From positions 1 through 49,520 of the forward strand of contig CALNPU010000004.1 of the NCBI GenBank assembly GCA_940588625.1: a stretch of DNA of 49,520 nucleotides, in the 5' to 3' direction. The stretch comes from an uncultured Caballeronia sp. Its GTDB lineage: Bacteria > Pseudomonadota > Gammaproteobacteria > Burkholderiales > Burkholderiaceae. The notes under the pieces were generated by a model. That model searched no databases, had not been told where the DNA came from, and saw only the letters and a program-made list of their open reading frames with translations. The translations under genes were made by a program, and so were the position numbers. Positions 28,547 through 38,135 of this stretch are shown in pieces (positions within the stretch are counted from its first letter, which is position 1; each line of letters starts with the position of its first letter).

Positions 28547-29467
28547 ATGCAGTCGTCTTTATCGAGTTCATCGCCGGGCTCAGCGCGCCCGCTGGCCGAT
28601 GCTTCCCTGCGCAACTGTCTCGCGCCGGCCAAGCTCAATCTGTTTTTGCACATCACGGGGCGCCGCGCGGACGGCTATCACGCTTTGCAGACAGTATTCC
28701 AGTTGCTCGACTGGGGCGACCTCCTGCACTTCACCCGTCGCGACGACAGCGTGATCGCGCGTAAAACCGACGTTCCCGGCGTGCCCGAAGCGGATGACCT
28801 CGTTGTACGTGCTGCACGTTTGCTGCAGTCGACAACGGGCTGCCCCCTTGGCGTAGACGTAGAAATTGATAAAATATTGCCTATGGGCGGCGGTCTCGGC
28901 GGCGGCAGTTCTGACGCCGCGACTACGCTTCTCGCCTTGAATCGCTTATGGGGCGTTGGGTTGTCGAGACAAGCGTTGCAGGATCTGGCGCTGAAACTCG
29001 GCGCCGATGTGCCGTTTTTCGTCTTCGGGCAAAATGCTTTTGCCGAAGGTGTTGGCGAGGCGCTGCAGGGCGTCGATCTACCTAAACGCTTCTTCCTGGT
29101 GGTGACTCCTGCGGTGCATGTTCCAACGGCTGCGGTTTTTTCAGAGAAAGCGTTGACAAGGAGCTCAAAATTCCTCAAAATTAAAAAGTTCCTTGCACAA
29201 CATAGTTCTGACGCAGATTGGCCTGACAGCTTCGGTCGAAATGATATGCAGGCAGTTGTGGTTGGGAAGTACGCGGAAGTAGCTAAGGTGATTGAGTGGT
29301 TTTCGAATTTTTCACCTGCGCGAATGACCGGATCTGGAGCGAGCGTGTTTGCCGCTTTTCGTAGCAAAGCCGAAGCTGAGATGGCGCAAGCCAAACTTCC
29401 GGCAAGCTGGAAAAGTAAAGTGACCGAAAGTCTGGATTCGCATCCTCTCTTCGCTTTCGCGTCGTAA
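28547..29467 (+). CDS. ispE: 4-diphosphocytidyl-2-C-methyl-D-erythritol kinase
   Basis: GHMP-family kinase of the non-mevalonate isoprenoid route. The 306 residues show the catalytic Lys region [20 protein letters not shown] and the ATP-binding glycine loop [17 protein letters not shown] (about 112-128). The catalytic Asp lies in [11 protein letters not shown], and the C-terminal GHMP motif is [12 protein letters not shown]. It is somewhat longer at the N-terminus than many homologues (a Ser-rich lead before [13 protein letters not shown]). Isoprenoids feed undecaprenyl phosphate and ubiquinone. A tRNA-Gln gene follows 55 bases later. Confidence 0.95.
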   Translation: MQSSLSSSSPGSARPLADASLRNCLAPAKLNLFLHITGRRADGYHALQTVFQLLDWGDLLHFTRRDDSVIARKTDVPGVPEADDLVVRAARLLQSTTGCPLGVDVEIDKILPMGGGLGGGSSDAATTLLALNRLWGVGLSRQALQDLALKLGADVPFFVFGQNAFAEGVGEALQGVDLPKRFFLVVTPAVHVPTAAVFSEKALTRSSKFLKIKKFLAQHSSDADWPDSFGRNDMQAVVVGKYAEVAKVIEWFSNFSPARMTGSGASVFAAFRSKAEAEMAQAKLPASWKSKVTESLDSHPLFAFAS

Positions 29468-29522
29468 AGTTTCGTTTTTTCGGGTTTGTTCTACACTGCC
29501 CGGCGGAACTCAAAGTTAGTGT

Positions 29523-29599
29523 AGGGGAGTCGCCAAGTTGGTTAAGGCACTGGATTTTGATTCCAGCATGCGAAGGTTCGAATCCTTCTTCCCCTGCCA
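29523..29599 (+). tRNA. tRNA-Gln (UUG)
   Basis: 77 bases fold as a cloverleaf. The acceptor is AGGGGAG with CTTCCCCT, and the D arm is GCC...GGC. The anticodon arm CTGGA-TTTTGAT-TCCAG has loop bases 34-36 = TTG. The T arm is GAAGG-TTCGAAT-CCTTC, with discriminator G and an encoded CCA. The placement between ispE and prs is the usual one. No integrase or att duplication is next to it. Confidence 0.97.
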
Positions 29600-29656
29600 T
29601 AATTTCTCGCGATTTCTCGCGTTTCCCTATCGCCCCAGCCAAGAAACAGGTGCACG

Positions 29657-30610
29657 ATGAGCAGTGACGGCCTGATGGTATTCACTGGCAACGCGAATCC
29701 CGCGCTTGCACAGGAAGTCGTCAAAATCCTTGGAATTCCTCTTGGCAAAGCAATGGTCAGCCGTTTCTCCGACGGCGAAATCATGGTCGAGATCCAGGAA
29801 AATGTGCGCGGCAAGGACGTATTTGTGCTGCAGTCCACCTGCGCGCCGACCAATGACACGCTGATGGAACTCATGATCATGGTCGATGCGCTCAAGCGCG
29901 CATCCGCTGGCCGGATCACTGCAGCTATCCCGTACTTCGGTTATGCCCGTCAGGATCGCCGGCCCCGTTCGGCCCGCGTCGCCATCTCGGCGAAGGTCGT
30001 GGCGAACATGCTGGAGATTGCCGGTGTGGATCGTGTCGTCACCATGGACCTGCACGCCGACCAGATTCAAGGTTTCTTCGACATCCCGGTCGACAACATC
30101 TACGCCACGCCCGTGCTGCTCGGCGATCTGCACAAGCAGAACTACAAGAACCTGCTGGTGGTGTCGCCCGATGTGGGCGGTGTAGTCCGCGCCCGGGCTC
30201 TCGCGAAGCAACTGAACACCGATCTCGCGATCATCGACAAGCGTCGCCCAAAGGCGAACATCGCTGAAGTGATGAACATCATTGGTGAAGTGGAAGGCCG
30301 CACGTGCGTGATCATGGACGACATGGTCGACACCGCCGGCACGCTCTGCAAGGCAGCACAGGTTTTGAAGCAACGCGGCGCAACGAGGGTCTTCGCGTAT
30401 GCCACACACCCGGTTTTGTCCGGTGGCGCAGGCGAGCGGATTGCGGCGTCGGAACTCGACGAACTCGTTGTCACCGACACCATTCCCCTCTCCGACGAAG
30501 CCCGCGCATGCACGAAGGTGCGCGTCCTATCGAGCGCGGGATTGCTGGCCGAAACGTTCTCGCGTATCCGTCGCGGCGACTCGGTCATGTCGCTGTTCGC
30601 GGAAGGTTAA
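29657..30610 (+). CDS. prs: Ribose-phosphate pyrophosphokinase
   Basis: Makes PRPP from ribose 5-phosphate and ATP for purine, pyrimidine, histidine, tryptophan and NAD synthesis. The 317 residues include [24 protein letters not shown] N-terminal residues and the flexible-loop region [40 protein letters not shown] carries metal-binding residues. The PRPP-binding motif is [17 protein letters not shown]. No lesion is seen. Its product is used by Apt and by the histidine pathway, to which HisC in this window belongs. Confidence 0.97.
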   Translation: MSSDGLMVFTGNANPALAQEVVKILGIPLGKAMVSRFSDGEIMVEIQENVRGKDVFVLQSTCAPTNDTLMELMIMVDALKRASAGRITAAIPYFGYARQDRRPRSARVAISAKVVANMLEIAGVDRVVTMDLHADQIQGFFDIPVDNIYATPVLLGDLHKQNYKNLLVVSPDVGGVVRARALAKQLNTDLAIIDKRRPKANIAEVMNIIGEVEGRTCVIMDDMVDTAGTLCKAAQVLKQRGATRVFAYATHPVLSGGAGERIAASELDELVVTDTIPLSDEARACTKVRVLSSAGLLAETFSRIRRGDSVMSLFAEG

Positions 30611-30660
30611 AAAGTATTTGCGGTTTAGCAGGGAGTCAAAGCTCTGCTGAACTGCGTAAC

Positions 30661-30688
30661 CGGTTCAGGCGAACGAAGGCCTGAACCG
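30661..30688 (+). repeat. Hairpin between prs and rplY
   Basis: CGGTTCAGGC, 8-base loop, GCCTGAACCG: a perfect 10-bp stem without a T-run. It may attenuate read-through from prs or stabilise the prs 3' end. The rplY start is 76 bases further on. Confidence 0.6.
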
Positions 30689-30764
30689 CTGCTCTGGGGC
30701 TGAACACTATTGCGGACAGCCCAGTTTTCACTGCCTGGTCGCGGGCAGATTATGGAGTTGAATC

Positions 30765-31394
30765 ATGAAAGTAGTCGCTTTTGAGCGCAATCTGCAAGGT
30801 ACGGGTGCGAGCCGCCGCCTGCGTAAGTCGGGCAAAACCCCGGGCATCGTATATGGCGCGAACGCTGAAGCTCAAGCTGTTGAGCTCGATCACAACGCAC
30901 TTTGGCACGCGCTGAAGAAAGAAGTCTTCCATTCGTCGATTCTCGACCTGGAAATCGGTGGCAAGTCGCAACAGGTTCTGCTGCGCGACGTCCAATACCA
31001 TCCGTTCAAGCAAATGGTTCTGCACGTTGACTTCCAACGTGTCGATTCGAAGAAGAAGCTGCACACCAAGGTACTGGTGCACTTCATGAATCAAGAAACG
31101 AATCCGGCTGTGAAGATTGGTGGCGCGGTGATCTCGCACGTTCTGAACGAAGTCGAAATCGAATGCCTTCCGGCCGATCTGCCGGAATTCGTCGAACTCG
31201 ATCTGGCGAAGATTGAAGCTGGTCACACGCTGCACGTGAAGGACATCGTTTTGCCGAAGGGCGTGGCGCTGGTCGCCCACCTCGAAGCAGAAAACCCGGT
31301 GATCGCTTCGGCGACCATCCCGGCTGCCGTCGTGTCCGACGAAGCTGCTTCGGGCGCTGCTGCTCCGAGCGAAGGCGACAAGCCGGCTGCATAA
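30765..31394 (+). CDS. rplY: 50S ribosomal protein L25 (general stress protein CTC type)
   Basis: The 209-residue long form binds 5S rRNA with its N-terminal L25 domain ([40 protein letters not shown]). It carries the additional C-terminal beta-domain of the CTC type ([40 protein letters not shown]) and an Ala/Ser-rich acidic tail. Length and sequence are typical for Burkholderia. The gene sits between prs and pth, as usual. Confidence 0.96.
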   Translation: MKVVAFERNLQGTGASRRLRKSGKTPGIVYGANAEAQAVELDHNALWHALKKEVFHSSILDLEIGGKSQQVLLRDVQYHPFKQMVLHVDFQRVDSKKKLHTKVLVHFMNQETNPAVKIGGAVISHVLNEVEIECLPADLPEFVELDLAKIEAGHTLHVKDIVLPKGVALVAHLEAENPVIASATIPAAVVSDEAASGAAAPSEGDKPAA

Positions 31395-31423
31395 GTAGTC
31401 TGGCTGAAGCCTGTCCCGCTTGA

Positions 31424-31443
31424 GTCCGCTCGTAAGAGCGGAC
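31424..31443 (+). terminator. Short hairpin between rplY and pth
   Basis: GTCCGCTC, GTAA, GAGCGGAC: a perfect 8-bp stem starting 30 bases after the rplY stop. T-runs occur only about 30 bases later (GCAGTTTTTTTGG), so termination here is possible but not certain. Confidence 0.5.
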
Positions 31444-31527
31444 GAAGTGACCCGCCGTTGCTCTGCTCCGGCAGTTTTTTTGGCCTTTTTCTGGTGCTAT
31501 TGGTTTGCTACGCCGCCAAGATTGAAC

Positions 31528-32133
31528 ATGATCAAACTGATCGTCGGGCTCGGCAATCCGGGCGCCGAATACACCGCGACCCGTCACAATGCCGGCTTCT
31601 GGTTCGTCGATCAACTGGCGCGCGACGCTGGTGCATCGCTACGTGACGAGCGCCGGTTTCACGGTCACTACGACCGTGGCCGGCTCAATGGTCAAGAGAT
31701 TCATCTGCTCGAGCCGCAGACCTCCATGAACCGGTCAGGGCAATCGGTCGTGGCCGTCGTGGCGCAGTTCTTCAAGATCTTGCCGGACGAGATCCTGGTC
31801 GCGCACGATGAACTCGACTTGCCGCCCGGCACGGTGAAGCTGAAGCTCGGCGGCAGCAGCGGCGGGCACAACGGCCTGAAGGACATTTGCGCGCATTTGT
31901 CGTCGCAACAATATTGGCGTTTGCGGATTGGCATCGGACATCCGCGCGATCTGATTCCCGAAGGCTCTCGAGCGGGCGCGAAACCCGATGTGGCGAATTT
32001 TGTGCTGAAACCGCCGCGCCGTGAGGAGCAGGACGTGATCGATGCGTCGATCAAACGTGCGCTCGCCGTCATGCCGTTCGCGATCAACGACGAAATGGAG
32101 CGCGCGATGATGAACCTGCATCGCAACGGCTGA
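31528..32133 (+). CDS. pth: Peptidyl-tRNA hydrolase
   Basis: Essential enzyme releasing peptides from tRNAs that drop off the ribosome. The 201 residues start MIKLIVGLGNPGAEYTATRH with catalytic His20 and NAG(F). It has VAHDELDLPPG with the conserved Asp near 94, and GGHNGLKDICAHL with the substrate-binding Asn. At residues 65-71 the motif reads TSMNRSG, where homologues have T(Y/F)MNxSG, so residue 66 is Ser instead of an aromatic. A second change, KLGGSSGGHNG, replaces a Gly of the usual GGGSGGHNG. The start at 31528 is preferred because the fold begins there. The gene is otherwise intact. Confidence 0.94.
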   Translation: MIKLIVGLGNPGAEYTATRHNAGFWFVDQLARDAGASLRDERRFHGHYDRGRLNGQEIHLLEPQTSMNRSGQSVVAVVAQFFKILPDEILVAHDELDLPPGTVKLKLGGSSGGHNGLKDICAHLSSQQYWRLRIGIGHPRDLIPEGSRAGAKPDVANFVLKPPRREEQDVIDASIKRALAVMPFAINDEMERAMMNLHRNG

Positions 32134-32202
32134 ACGCAATGCAACGTGCATTAGTGACGCATCACCCGTCCCGAAAGGACAAGTAAGGGTAAGGAGCGAA
32201 CC

Positions 32203-33282
32203 TTGAGCCGTTTCTGGAACGACATCGTCAATAAGCTGACGCCGTATGTGCCAGGCGAACAACCCGTGCTCGCACGTCCCGTGAAGCTCAACACGAACGA
32301 GAACCCCTATCCGCCTTCGCCGCGCGTAGTCGATGCAATCCGGCGCGAACTGGGCGAGGATGGCTGCTCGCTTCGCAAATATCCCGATCCGACAGCACAC
32401 GCGTTGCGCGCGGCCATCGCGCAACATCACGGGCTGCACGAGAACCAAGTGTTCGTCGGCAATGGGTCGGACGAGGTTCTCGCACACACGTTCCAGGCGT
32501 TGCTCAAGCACGACAAGCCAATCCGTTTCCCCGATATCACCTACAGCTTCTATCCGGTGTATGCGCAGTTGTACGGCGTCGCATTCGATGCCGTGCCGCT
32601 CAACGCGGATTTTGGTATTGATGTGGACGACTATCGCGCGCCCAACGGCGGCGTGCTGCTGTCCAATCCGAATGCACCGACGGGCCGTGCGTTGCCGCTC
32701 GCCGAGATCACGGTGTTGGTGGTGGCAAATCCGGATTCGGTCGTGGTGATCGACGAGGCATATGTGGATTTCGGCGCGGAATCGGCGGTGGCGCTTATCG
32801 ATGAAAATCCAAATTTGCTGGTCGTGCAAACGTTGTCGAAAGCGCGTTCGCTGGCGGGTATGCGCGTGGGGTTCGCACTCGGGCACGAAGCGCTGATCGA
32901 GGCGCTGACACGCGTGAAGGACAGCTTCAATTCCTACCCGCTCGATCGGCTGGCGCAAGCCGCGGCAATCGCGGCCGTTGAAGACGACGACTGGTTTCGC
33001 GAAACCTGCACGAAGGTGATCGCAAGCCGCGAACGGCTGACGGCAGACTTGCAGGCGTTGGGCTTCGATGTGGTGCCGTCGGCCGCGAACTTCGTATTCG
33101 CGCGCCATCCGGAACACGATGCCGCCACGCTGGCCGCACGCCTGAAGGAGAAGGAGATTTTCGTGCGGCATTTCAAGCTGCCGCGAATCGACCAGCATCT
33201 GCGCATCACGATCGGCACTGACGCCGACTGCGACGCGTTGCTACGGGGCTGCTCTGAGGCCGCGCGCGTAAAGGGCGCTTGA
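32203..33282 (+). CDS. hisC: Histidinol-phosphate aminotransferase
   Basis: PLP enzyme converting imidazole-acetol phosphate and glutamate to histidinol phosphate. The 359 residues include [62 protein letters not shown], and the PLP Lys213 in [18 protein letters not shown]. The start is TTG with a good AAGGAG nine bases upstream; no ATG fits better. It stands alone, not in a his operon, as a second hisC commonly does in Burkholderia. Its substrate may extend to aromatic amino acids. Confidence 0.92.
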   Translation: MSRFWNDIVNKLTPYVPGEQPVLARPVKLNTNENPYPPSPRVVDAIRRELGEDGCSLRKYPDPTAHALRAAIAQHHGLHENQVFVGNGSDEVLAHTFQALLKHDKPIRFPDITYSFYPVYAQLYGVAFDAVPLNADFGIDVDDYRAPNGGVLLSNPNAPTGRALPLAEITVLVVANPDSVVVIDEAYVDFGAESAVALIDENPNLLVVQTLSKARSLAGMRVGFALGHEALIEALTRVKDSFNSYPLDRLAQAAAIAAVEDDDWFRETCTKVIASRERLTADLQALGFDVVPSAANFVFARHPEHDAATLAARLKEKEIFVRHFKLPRIDQHLRITIGTDADCDALLRGCSEAARVKGA

Positions 33283-33310
33283 TGTTTGGCGCTTGGCGCT
33301 TGACGTTAAA

Positions 33311-33571
<261 letters not shown>

Positions 33572-33592
33572 TTACTCTCTTCGTCCGGCATC

Positions 33593-34165
33593 TCAGCCGG
33601 CTTTTTCGGTGCCCGCGCGCCCTGGATGAGCGCGCTTCACGGAGCGCCTTAAGTGCTCACGGCACCGTTGGGTTGGGTCCGGCGCAATCGGACCGACCTT
33701 GTCCTGCAAGCGCTTTTCCACCGAGGGAAAAACAAACTTGCTGACATCGCCGCCGAGTTGCGCGATCTCGCGCACGATCGTGCCCGAGATGAATTGGTAT
33801 TGATCCGACGGCGTCATGAACATTGTCTCGACGTCGGGCAGCAGATAACGGTTCATGCCCGCCATCTGGAATTCGTATTCGAAGTCAGAGACGGCACGCA
33901 AGCCCCGTACGATCACGCGCGCGTTGTTGTTGCGCACGAAATCCTTCAGTAGCCCCTTGAAACTCATCACCTGCACGTTCGGATAGTGGCCCAACACGTA
34001 ATGCGCTATATCCAGCCGTTCCGCCAAACTGAAGAATGGCTTCTTGTTCCGGCTATCTGCAACTCCTACCACGAGCGTATCGAAAATACTCGATGCACGT
34101 CGCACGAGGTCTTCGTGACCACGCGTGAGCGGATCGAACGTTCCGGGATAAACGGCTACAACCAT
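33593..34165 (-). CDS. coaD: Phosphopantetheine adenylyltransferase with extended tail
   Basis: Catalyses the penultimate CoA step (4'-phosphopantetheine plus ATP to dephospho-CoA). It starts [20 protein letters not shown], with the nucleotidyltransferase TxGH-type motif. It continues through [40 protein letters not shown] and [20 protein letters not shown], so all catalytic residues are present. The frame gives 190 residues, while the family has about 160-170. The last 20 or so ([20 protein letters not shown]) are basic and unlike any CoaD. One frame over, the sequence reads NGAVST then TAA at 33650, so a one-base deletion probably extended the protein. It is likely still active, because the tail follows the last core helix. 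Confidence 0.93.
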   Translation of the reverse strand: MVVAVYPGTFDPLTRGHEDLVRRASSIFDTLVVGVADSRNKKPFFSLAERLDIAHYVLGHYPNVQVMSFKGLLKDFVRNNNARVIVRGLRAVSDFEYEFQMAGMNRYLLPDVETMFMTPSDQYQFISGTIVREIAQLGGDVSKFVFPSVEKRLQDKVGPIAPDPTQRCREHLRRSVKRAHPGRAGTEKAG

Positions 34166-34361
34166 GGGGCATCTCCTCTTTTCATACTTCTTCTGGTATG
34201 TCTTCCACAACAAATTGGGCTGCCGCTGGCATCGACAAGACCAGAAAATTCCGCCGATACTTCGTCGCCAACCAAATCCGCCAAGCCTGCTACGTCCATC
34301 ACGCGCCAAGCCCCGTCCGCAGCTGGCCGGAGATCGCCAGCCAAGCATTTTGGAACACGCA
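34166..34361. other. Gene-free spacer between coaD and rsmD
   Basis: Bases 34166-34361 separate rsmD (upstream on the minus strand) from coaD. The open frames here are short, lack family signatures and use unlikely codons. The interval probably contains the coaD promoter or non-coding decay of an older spacer; nothing definite can be seen. Confidence 0.5.
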
Positions 34362-35027
34362 CTATTCCTCGTTTTCGCGCCGCAGCAAATGATAGCGGAC
34401 CGCGCCAGCCTTGCCTTCGCGGGTAATCGCCCATCCGGACAACGCCGGCGTTTGCGCTGGATCGACGGGTTCGCCCGATTCGACGTACAGCGCGCCACCC
34501 GGCGACACCAGCGGCACAGCGAGTTCAATGGCGTGCTGGAGCATCGCGGTGTTTCCAAAAGGAGGATCGAGGAACACGACATCGAAGGAATTTGGCGCGA
34601 GGCCCGCAGCGAGCCGCAGTGCGTCCGCCTCCACGATTTCGATGTTTTTCGCGGCCAGGCGCGTCTGGTTCGCCTTCAGTTGCGCAACTGCGCGGCCGCT
34701 GCGTTCTACCATCAGCACGCGTAGCGCGCCACGCGACGCCGCTTCGAAACCCGAAGCACCGCTGCCAGCGAAGAGATCAAGACAGCGCCGGCCGTCGAGC
34801 GACTGGCCCAGCCAGTTGAACAGCGTCTCGCGCACCCGGTCCGGCGTCGGACGCAGGCCGTCCAGACTCAGAACGGGCAGCGGCGTGCGCTTCCAGTCGC
34901 CGCCAATGATGCGAATGGAATGCAGCTTGCCGCCGCGCGATGGCGCAACTTCGCGGACTTTCGGCGTGCGTTCGGGGCTGCGTTCGCGATTTCGCTCTAA
35001 TGCGCGGGTGATCGAGGAACGGGACAT
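34362..35027 (-). CDS. rsmD: 16S rRNA (guanine966-N2)-methyltransferase
   Basis: Rossmann-fold SAM enzyme methylating G966 of 16S rRNA. The 221 residues from [20 protein letters not shown] have a basic N-terminal lead, then [20 protein letters not shown] and [23 protein letters not shown] motif I is [20 protein letters not shown], and the catalytic DPPF lies in [16 protein letters not shown]. The chosen start avoids an upstream in-frame run without coding character. coaD follows in the same direction, so both may share a transcript. Confidence 0.95.
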   Translation of the reverse strand: MSRSSITRALERNRERSPERTPKVREVAPSRGGKLHSIRIIGGDWKRTPLPVLSLDGLRPTPDRVRETLFNWLGQSLDGRRCLDLFAGSGASGFEAASRGALRVLMVERSGRAVAQLKANQTRLAAKNIEIVEADALRLAAGLAPNSFDVVFLDPPFGNTAMLQHAIELAVPLVSPGGALYVESGEPVDPAQTPALSGWAITREGKAGAVRYHLLRRENEE

Positions 35028-35388
35028 GGATGTGCGTAGGTAAGAGGCGGCGGGATGACCCGCGCGGGTCGGGTGAGAATGTGATCGGTTTGCAACAATC
35101 TGCCTGCAACATTTCGCGTGTCGCCGATGCAGGCACGTTACCACAGCCCCGCCGCGCCCGATGCATGGGTTCGCCACCACCAGGCCGGCCCTACAATCGG
35201 TGCCGGCTGATAAAATAAGTGTCTTTCGCCTTTTTTGCGCATACGCCCGGCTTTTCGCCGCTCTTTCCGGCGGTTTTTCGCGGCACGGCGGCCATCGTCA
35301 CCTTTGCGTTTGCGTTGTTCGCATGTTCGACGCAGAAACACGGTTGCGACGGCATCGATAGAACGTGCCACCCCCACCCCTGCAGACC
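35028..35388. other. Intergenic region between divergent rsmD and ftsY
   Basis: 361 bases without a recognisable gene. TGATAAAATAAGTG near 35207-35220 is AT-rich and could be part of the ftsY promoter. Many Burkholderia carry M16-family peptidase genes in this interval, recalled from general knowledge; no trace of them is visible here. Confidence 0.5.
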
Positions 35389-36837
35389 ATGTTCAGCTTT
35401 TTCAAACGATTAATAGGCAAATCGACTGATACCCATACGGGTACCGATAAGCCCGAGGAAAACGAAGCCGAGGACGTCGCCGAGGTGCGTTCTGAAGGCG
35501 CCGAAACGTTGCGGCCCGCTAGTAGTACCCCGGTGACGCCGGCGCAGCCGGTGGAAACCGTGCGGGAAGGCGCTGCAGCGGTGCATCGGGACTCGGGATC
35601 GAGCGTTGACGCGAGCGCTCGTGCACCACGCGGCCCGGATGCGCCTGGTGATTCGGGGTCCGGATTGGTTTCATCTGCAGATTCGGCTCAGAGCACGCGC
35701 GGCGATTCAGGCTCTCCTGCGGCACCGACGACGCTAACTCCGCCGGTAAGCCCAACCGCGCCCCTGTCGGGTGCGCAAGCGGATACGGCTACAACAACGC
35801 CTGCCGCGCCGGCGCAGCAGGCCCCTGCCCACCCCCCGGAAGCCAAACCCTATTGGCAAGGCCACACGGCATCGCAGTGGAAGGCGCCGGCAGAAACCGT
35901 CGTGATCGTGCCGCCACCGGAACCGGAACCAAGCGCCAAGCGTTCATGGCTCACGCGCCTGAAAACGGGCCTGTCGAAAACGAGCTCGGGCCTGACGGGG
36001 ATTTTCATTGGCGCGAAGATCGATGAGGATTTGTATGAGGAACTTGAAACGGCGCTGCTAATGTCAGATGCCGGTGTGGATGCCACCGAATACCTGCTTG
36101 AAGCGCTGCGTGAGAGAGTCCGCAGCGAGCAGCTGACCGATTCGATGCAAGTCAAGGCCGCACTGCGCTCGCTGCTCGCGGAGCTGCTGCGCCCGCTCGA
36201 GAAGTCGCTGATGCTAAGTCGCGCCAAACCACTCGTGATGATGATCGCTGGCGTGAACGGCGCGGGCAAGACCACGAGCATTGGCAAGCTGGCCAAGCAT
36301 TTGCAGCGCTTCGACCAGTCCGTGCTGCTTGCTGCCGGCGACACCTTCCGTGCTGCTGCGCGCGAGCAGCTCACGGTTTGGGGACAACGCAACAACGTGA
36401 CGGTGGTATCGCGGGAAAGCGGCGATGCAGCCGCCGTGATCTTCGATGCGGTCGGCGCCACGCGTGCTCACAAGATCGACGTGATGATGGCCGACACGGC
36501 GGGCCGCCTGCCGACCCAGCTTCATTTGATGGAAGAACTGCGCAAGGTGAAGCGCGTGATTGCAAAGGCACAGCCCGACGCGCCACACGAGGTACTGCTG
36601 GTTATCGACGCAAACACGGGCCAGAACGCACTCGCCCAAGTGAAGTCTTTCGACGATGCGCTGGGCTTGACGGGTTTGATCGTGACCAAGCTGGATGGCA
36701 CCGCGAAGGGCGGCATTCTCGCGGCCATTGCGCGGCAGCGGCCGATTCCGGTGTACTTCATTGGCGTAGGCGAGAAAGTCGAGGACTTGCAGCCGTTCAG
36801 CGCCGACGAATTTGCGGACGCGTTGCTCGGAAGTTAA
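35389..36837 (+). CDS. ftsY: Signal recognition particle receptor FtsY
   Basis: GTPase docking SRP-bound ribosomes at the inner membrane. The start at 35389 gives MFSFFKRLIGKS, a membrane-binding N-terminus. An acidic, Pro/Ala/Ser/Thr-rich linker (A domain, about 15-185) is followed by the N domain (LKTGLSKTSSGLTGIFIGAK, LYEELETALLMSDAGVDAT). The G domain has G1 GVNGAGKTTSIGKLAKHL, GDTFRAAAREQL, G3 DTAGRLPTQLHLMEEL, G4 TKLDGTAKGG and the closing FIGVGEKVEDLQPF. At 482 residues it is within the range for Burkholderia. The low-complexity linker is expected. This is the last gene of the well-preserved block. Confidence 0.96.
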   Translation: MFSFFKRLIGKSTDTHTGTDKPEENEAEDVAEVRSEGAETLRPASSTPVTPAQPVETVREGAAAVHRDSGSSVDASARAPRGPDAPGDSGSGLVSSADSAQSTRGDSGSPAAPTTLTPPVSPTAPLSGAQADTATTTPAAPAQQAPAHPPEAKPYWQGHTASQWKAPAETVVIVPPPEPEPSAKRSWLTRLKTGLSKTSSGLTGIFIGAKIDEDLYEELETALLMSDAGVDATEYLLEALRERVRSEQLTDSMQVKAALRSLLAELLRPLEKSLMLSRAKPLVMMIAGVNGAGKTTSIGKLAKHLQRFDQSVLLAAGDTFRAAAREQLTVWGQRNNVTVVSRESGDAAAVIFDAVGATRAHKIDVMMADTAGRLPTQLHLMEELRKVKRVIAKAQPDAPHEVLLVIDANTGQNALAQVKSFDDALGLTGLIVTKLDGTAKGGILAAIARQRPIPVYFIGVGEKVEDLQPFSADEFADALLGS

Positions 36838-36882
36838 ACCAGTACCGCGGCCTGGCGTTCAGCCAGACCGCGGCCGCGCAAG

Positions 36883-37476
36883 CTACCGGGACACGATCAG
36901 CGCCCCGGCAGTCCCACCACATACAATCCCCACGATCACATCGAGCACCCTCCACGAGATATCTTTCTCGAAGAGAGGATGGAGCAAGCGCGCACCGAAC
37001 CCGAGCGCGGTGAAACACATTGCCCCTGCGGTAAACCACGCGTTCCCCAGCCAGCCGTACCGAGCACCAATGCCGCCGAGCAACACAACGGTATCGAGAT
37101 AAACGTGCGGATTCAGCAGCGATAAAGCCAGCACGGTCGATACCGCGCTTAACACCGTCTGCGACTCTCCGTTCTCGGTGTGTAAATGTCCCGGCCCCTT
37201 CCACGCCGCGTAGAACGCCCGCAGACCATAGAGAAACAGAAACACGGCCCCCACCCAGCGAATTACCCCAAGCAGCGCCGGTACTCGTGCAATCAGCGCC
37301 CCCATTCCGCCAATACCGAAGCCGATCAGCAATACGTCGATCAGTGTGCAGATAAAAACGACCCAGCCCACATGCCGCCGTTTCAAGCCTTGCCGCAACA
37401 CAAATGCGTTTTGAGCTCCAAGCGATAATCAGACTTGCGCCAAGCCCGGCGCAGGATAAAAAACAACTGTCGTCAT
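36883..37476 (-). pseudogene. argO: ArgO/LysE-type amino-acid exporter, frameshifted at the N-terminus
   Basis: The start at 37476 gives MTTVVFYPAPGLAQ and then a stop. In another frame the protein continues LGAQNAFVLRQGLKRRHVGW, RWVGAVFLFLYGLRAFYAAW and ALSLLNPHVYLDTVVLLGGI, ending at 36883 with GGTAGALIVSR. The NPHVYLDTV signature identifies ArgO/YggA, which exports arginine or lysine. One or two indels around 37410-37440 are the only damage; the internal 172-codon frame from 37401 is open. The start overlaps the maiA stop by ATGA, a relic of an operon. Confidence 0.85.
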
Positions 37477-38120
37477 TCGGCGTCCGGTTGCTGCCCAGGC
37501 GCGGCACGCGCGAACGCATCGATTTGCCCGGCGGGGGCGATACGTTCGATCATCGGATAACGGCTCATATCGAGATGAAAGCGCTGCGCGTTGAACACTT
37601 GCGGCACGAGGCACAGATCCGCGAGCATGGGGGTTCAAACACAGCTTGCCCACGCGCGAGTCGTTCGCAAGCCGCTTTTCAAGCGACTCGAAACCCGACT
37701 CCAGCCAATGCCGGTACCAAGCGTCTTTTGCTTCGTCGCCAACCTTCAGCGTGTGCTTCAAGCGTGTGCTTCAGATACTTCAGCACGCGCAGGTTGTCGA
37801 CGGGATGAATCTCGCACGCAATCTGAAGCGCGACCGAACGGACGAACGCGTGATCCAATGGCGTGCCCGGCAACAACGGTGGCTCGGGATGCGTCTCTTC
37901 CAGATATTCGATGATCGCAAGCGACTGTGTAAGCACGTTGTCGCCGTCGATAAACGTTGGCACGATGCCGTCCGGATTCAGCTCGCGATAGTCCGGATTC
38001 AGCTGTTGCCCGCCATCGCGCAGAAGATGGATCGGCGCGTACTCATAGGCGAGCCCTTTGATTCAGTGCGATTCGCACGCGGTACGCCGCGGAGCTACGA
38101 AAATAGCTGTATAGCTTCAT
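37473..38120 (-). pseudogene. maiA: Maleylacetoacetate isomerase (zeta-class GST), frameshifted
   Basis: Starts MKLYSYFRSSAAYRVRIALN with the zeta-class SSxxxRVRIAL motif. A frameshift near 38060 leads to KGLAYEYAPIHLLRDGGQQL, NPDGIVPTFIDGDNVLTQSL and IIEYLEETHPEPPLLPG. A second shift near 37760 (a duplicated CTTCAAGCGTGTG segment is visible around 37750) leads to DAWYRHWLESGFESLEKRLA. A third, near 37630, leads to LVPQVFNAQRFHLDMSRYPM and PDAE at 37473. It would isomerise maleylacetoacetate or maleylpyruvate in tyrosine or gentisate breakdown. The next gene upstream encodes the following hydrolase step, also broken. Confidence 0.88.
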
Positions 38121-38135
38121 GGGTCCCCTCCGTTC

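Noticed and set aside
29523..29599. tRNA-Gln as an integration site of a genomic island
   Set aside because: No integrase, no duplicated tRNA 3' end and normal conserved neighbours (ispE, prs) on both sides.
31735..33198. A 487-codon open frame on the minus strand opposite pth and hisC
   Set aside because: It lies antisense to two clearly real genes, has a His/Arg-rich composition typical of the reverse strand of high-G+C genes and shows no family motif.
35395..35940. Low-complexity Pro/Ala/Ser/Thr stretch in ftsY as an inserted repeat
   Set aside because: Acidic, low-complexity A domains of variable length are normal in FtsY of this group.
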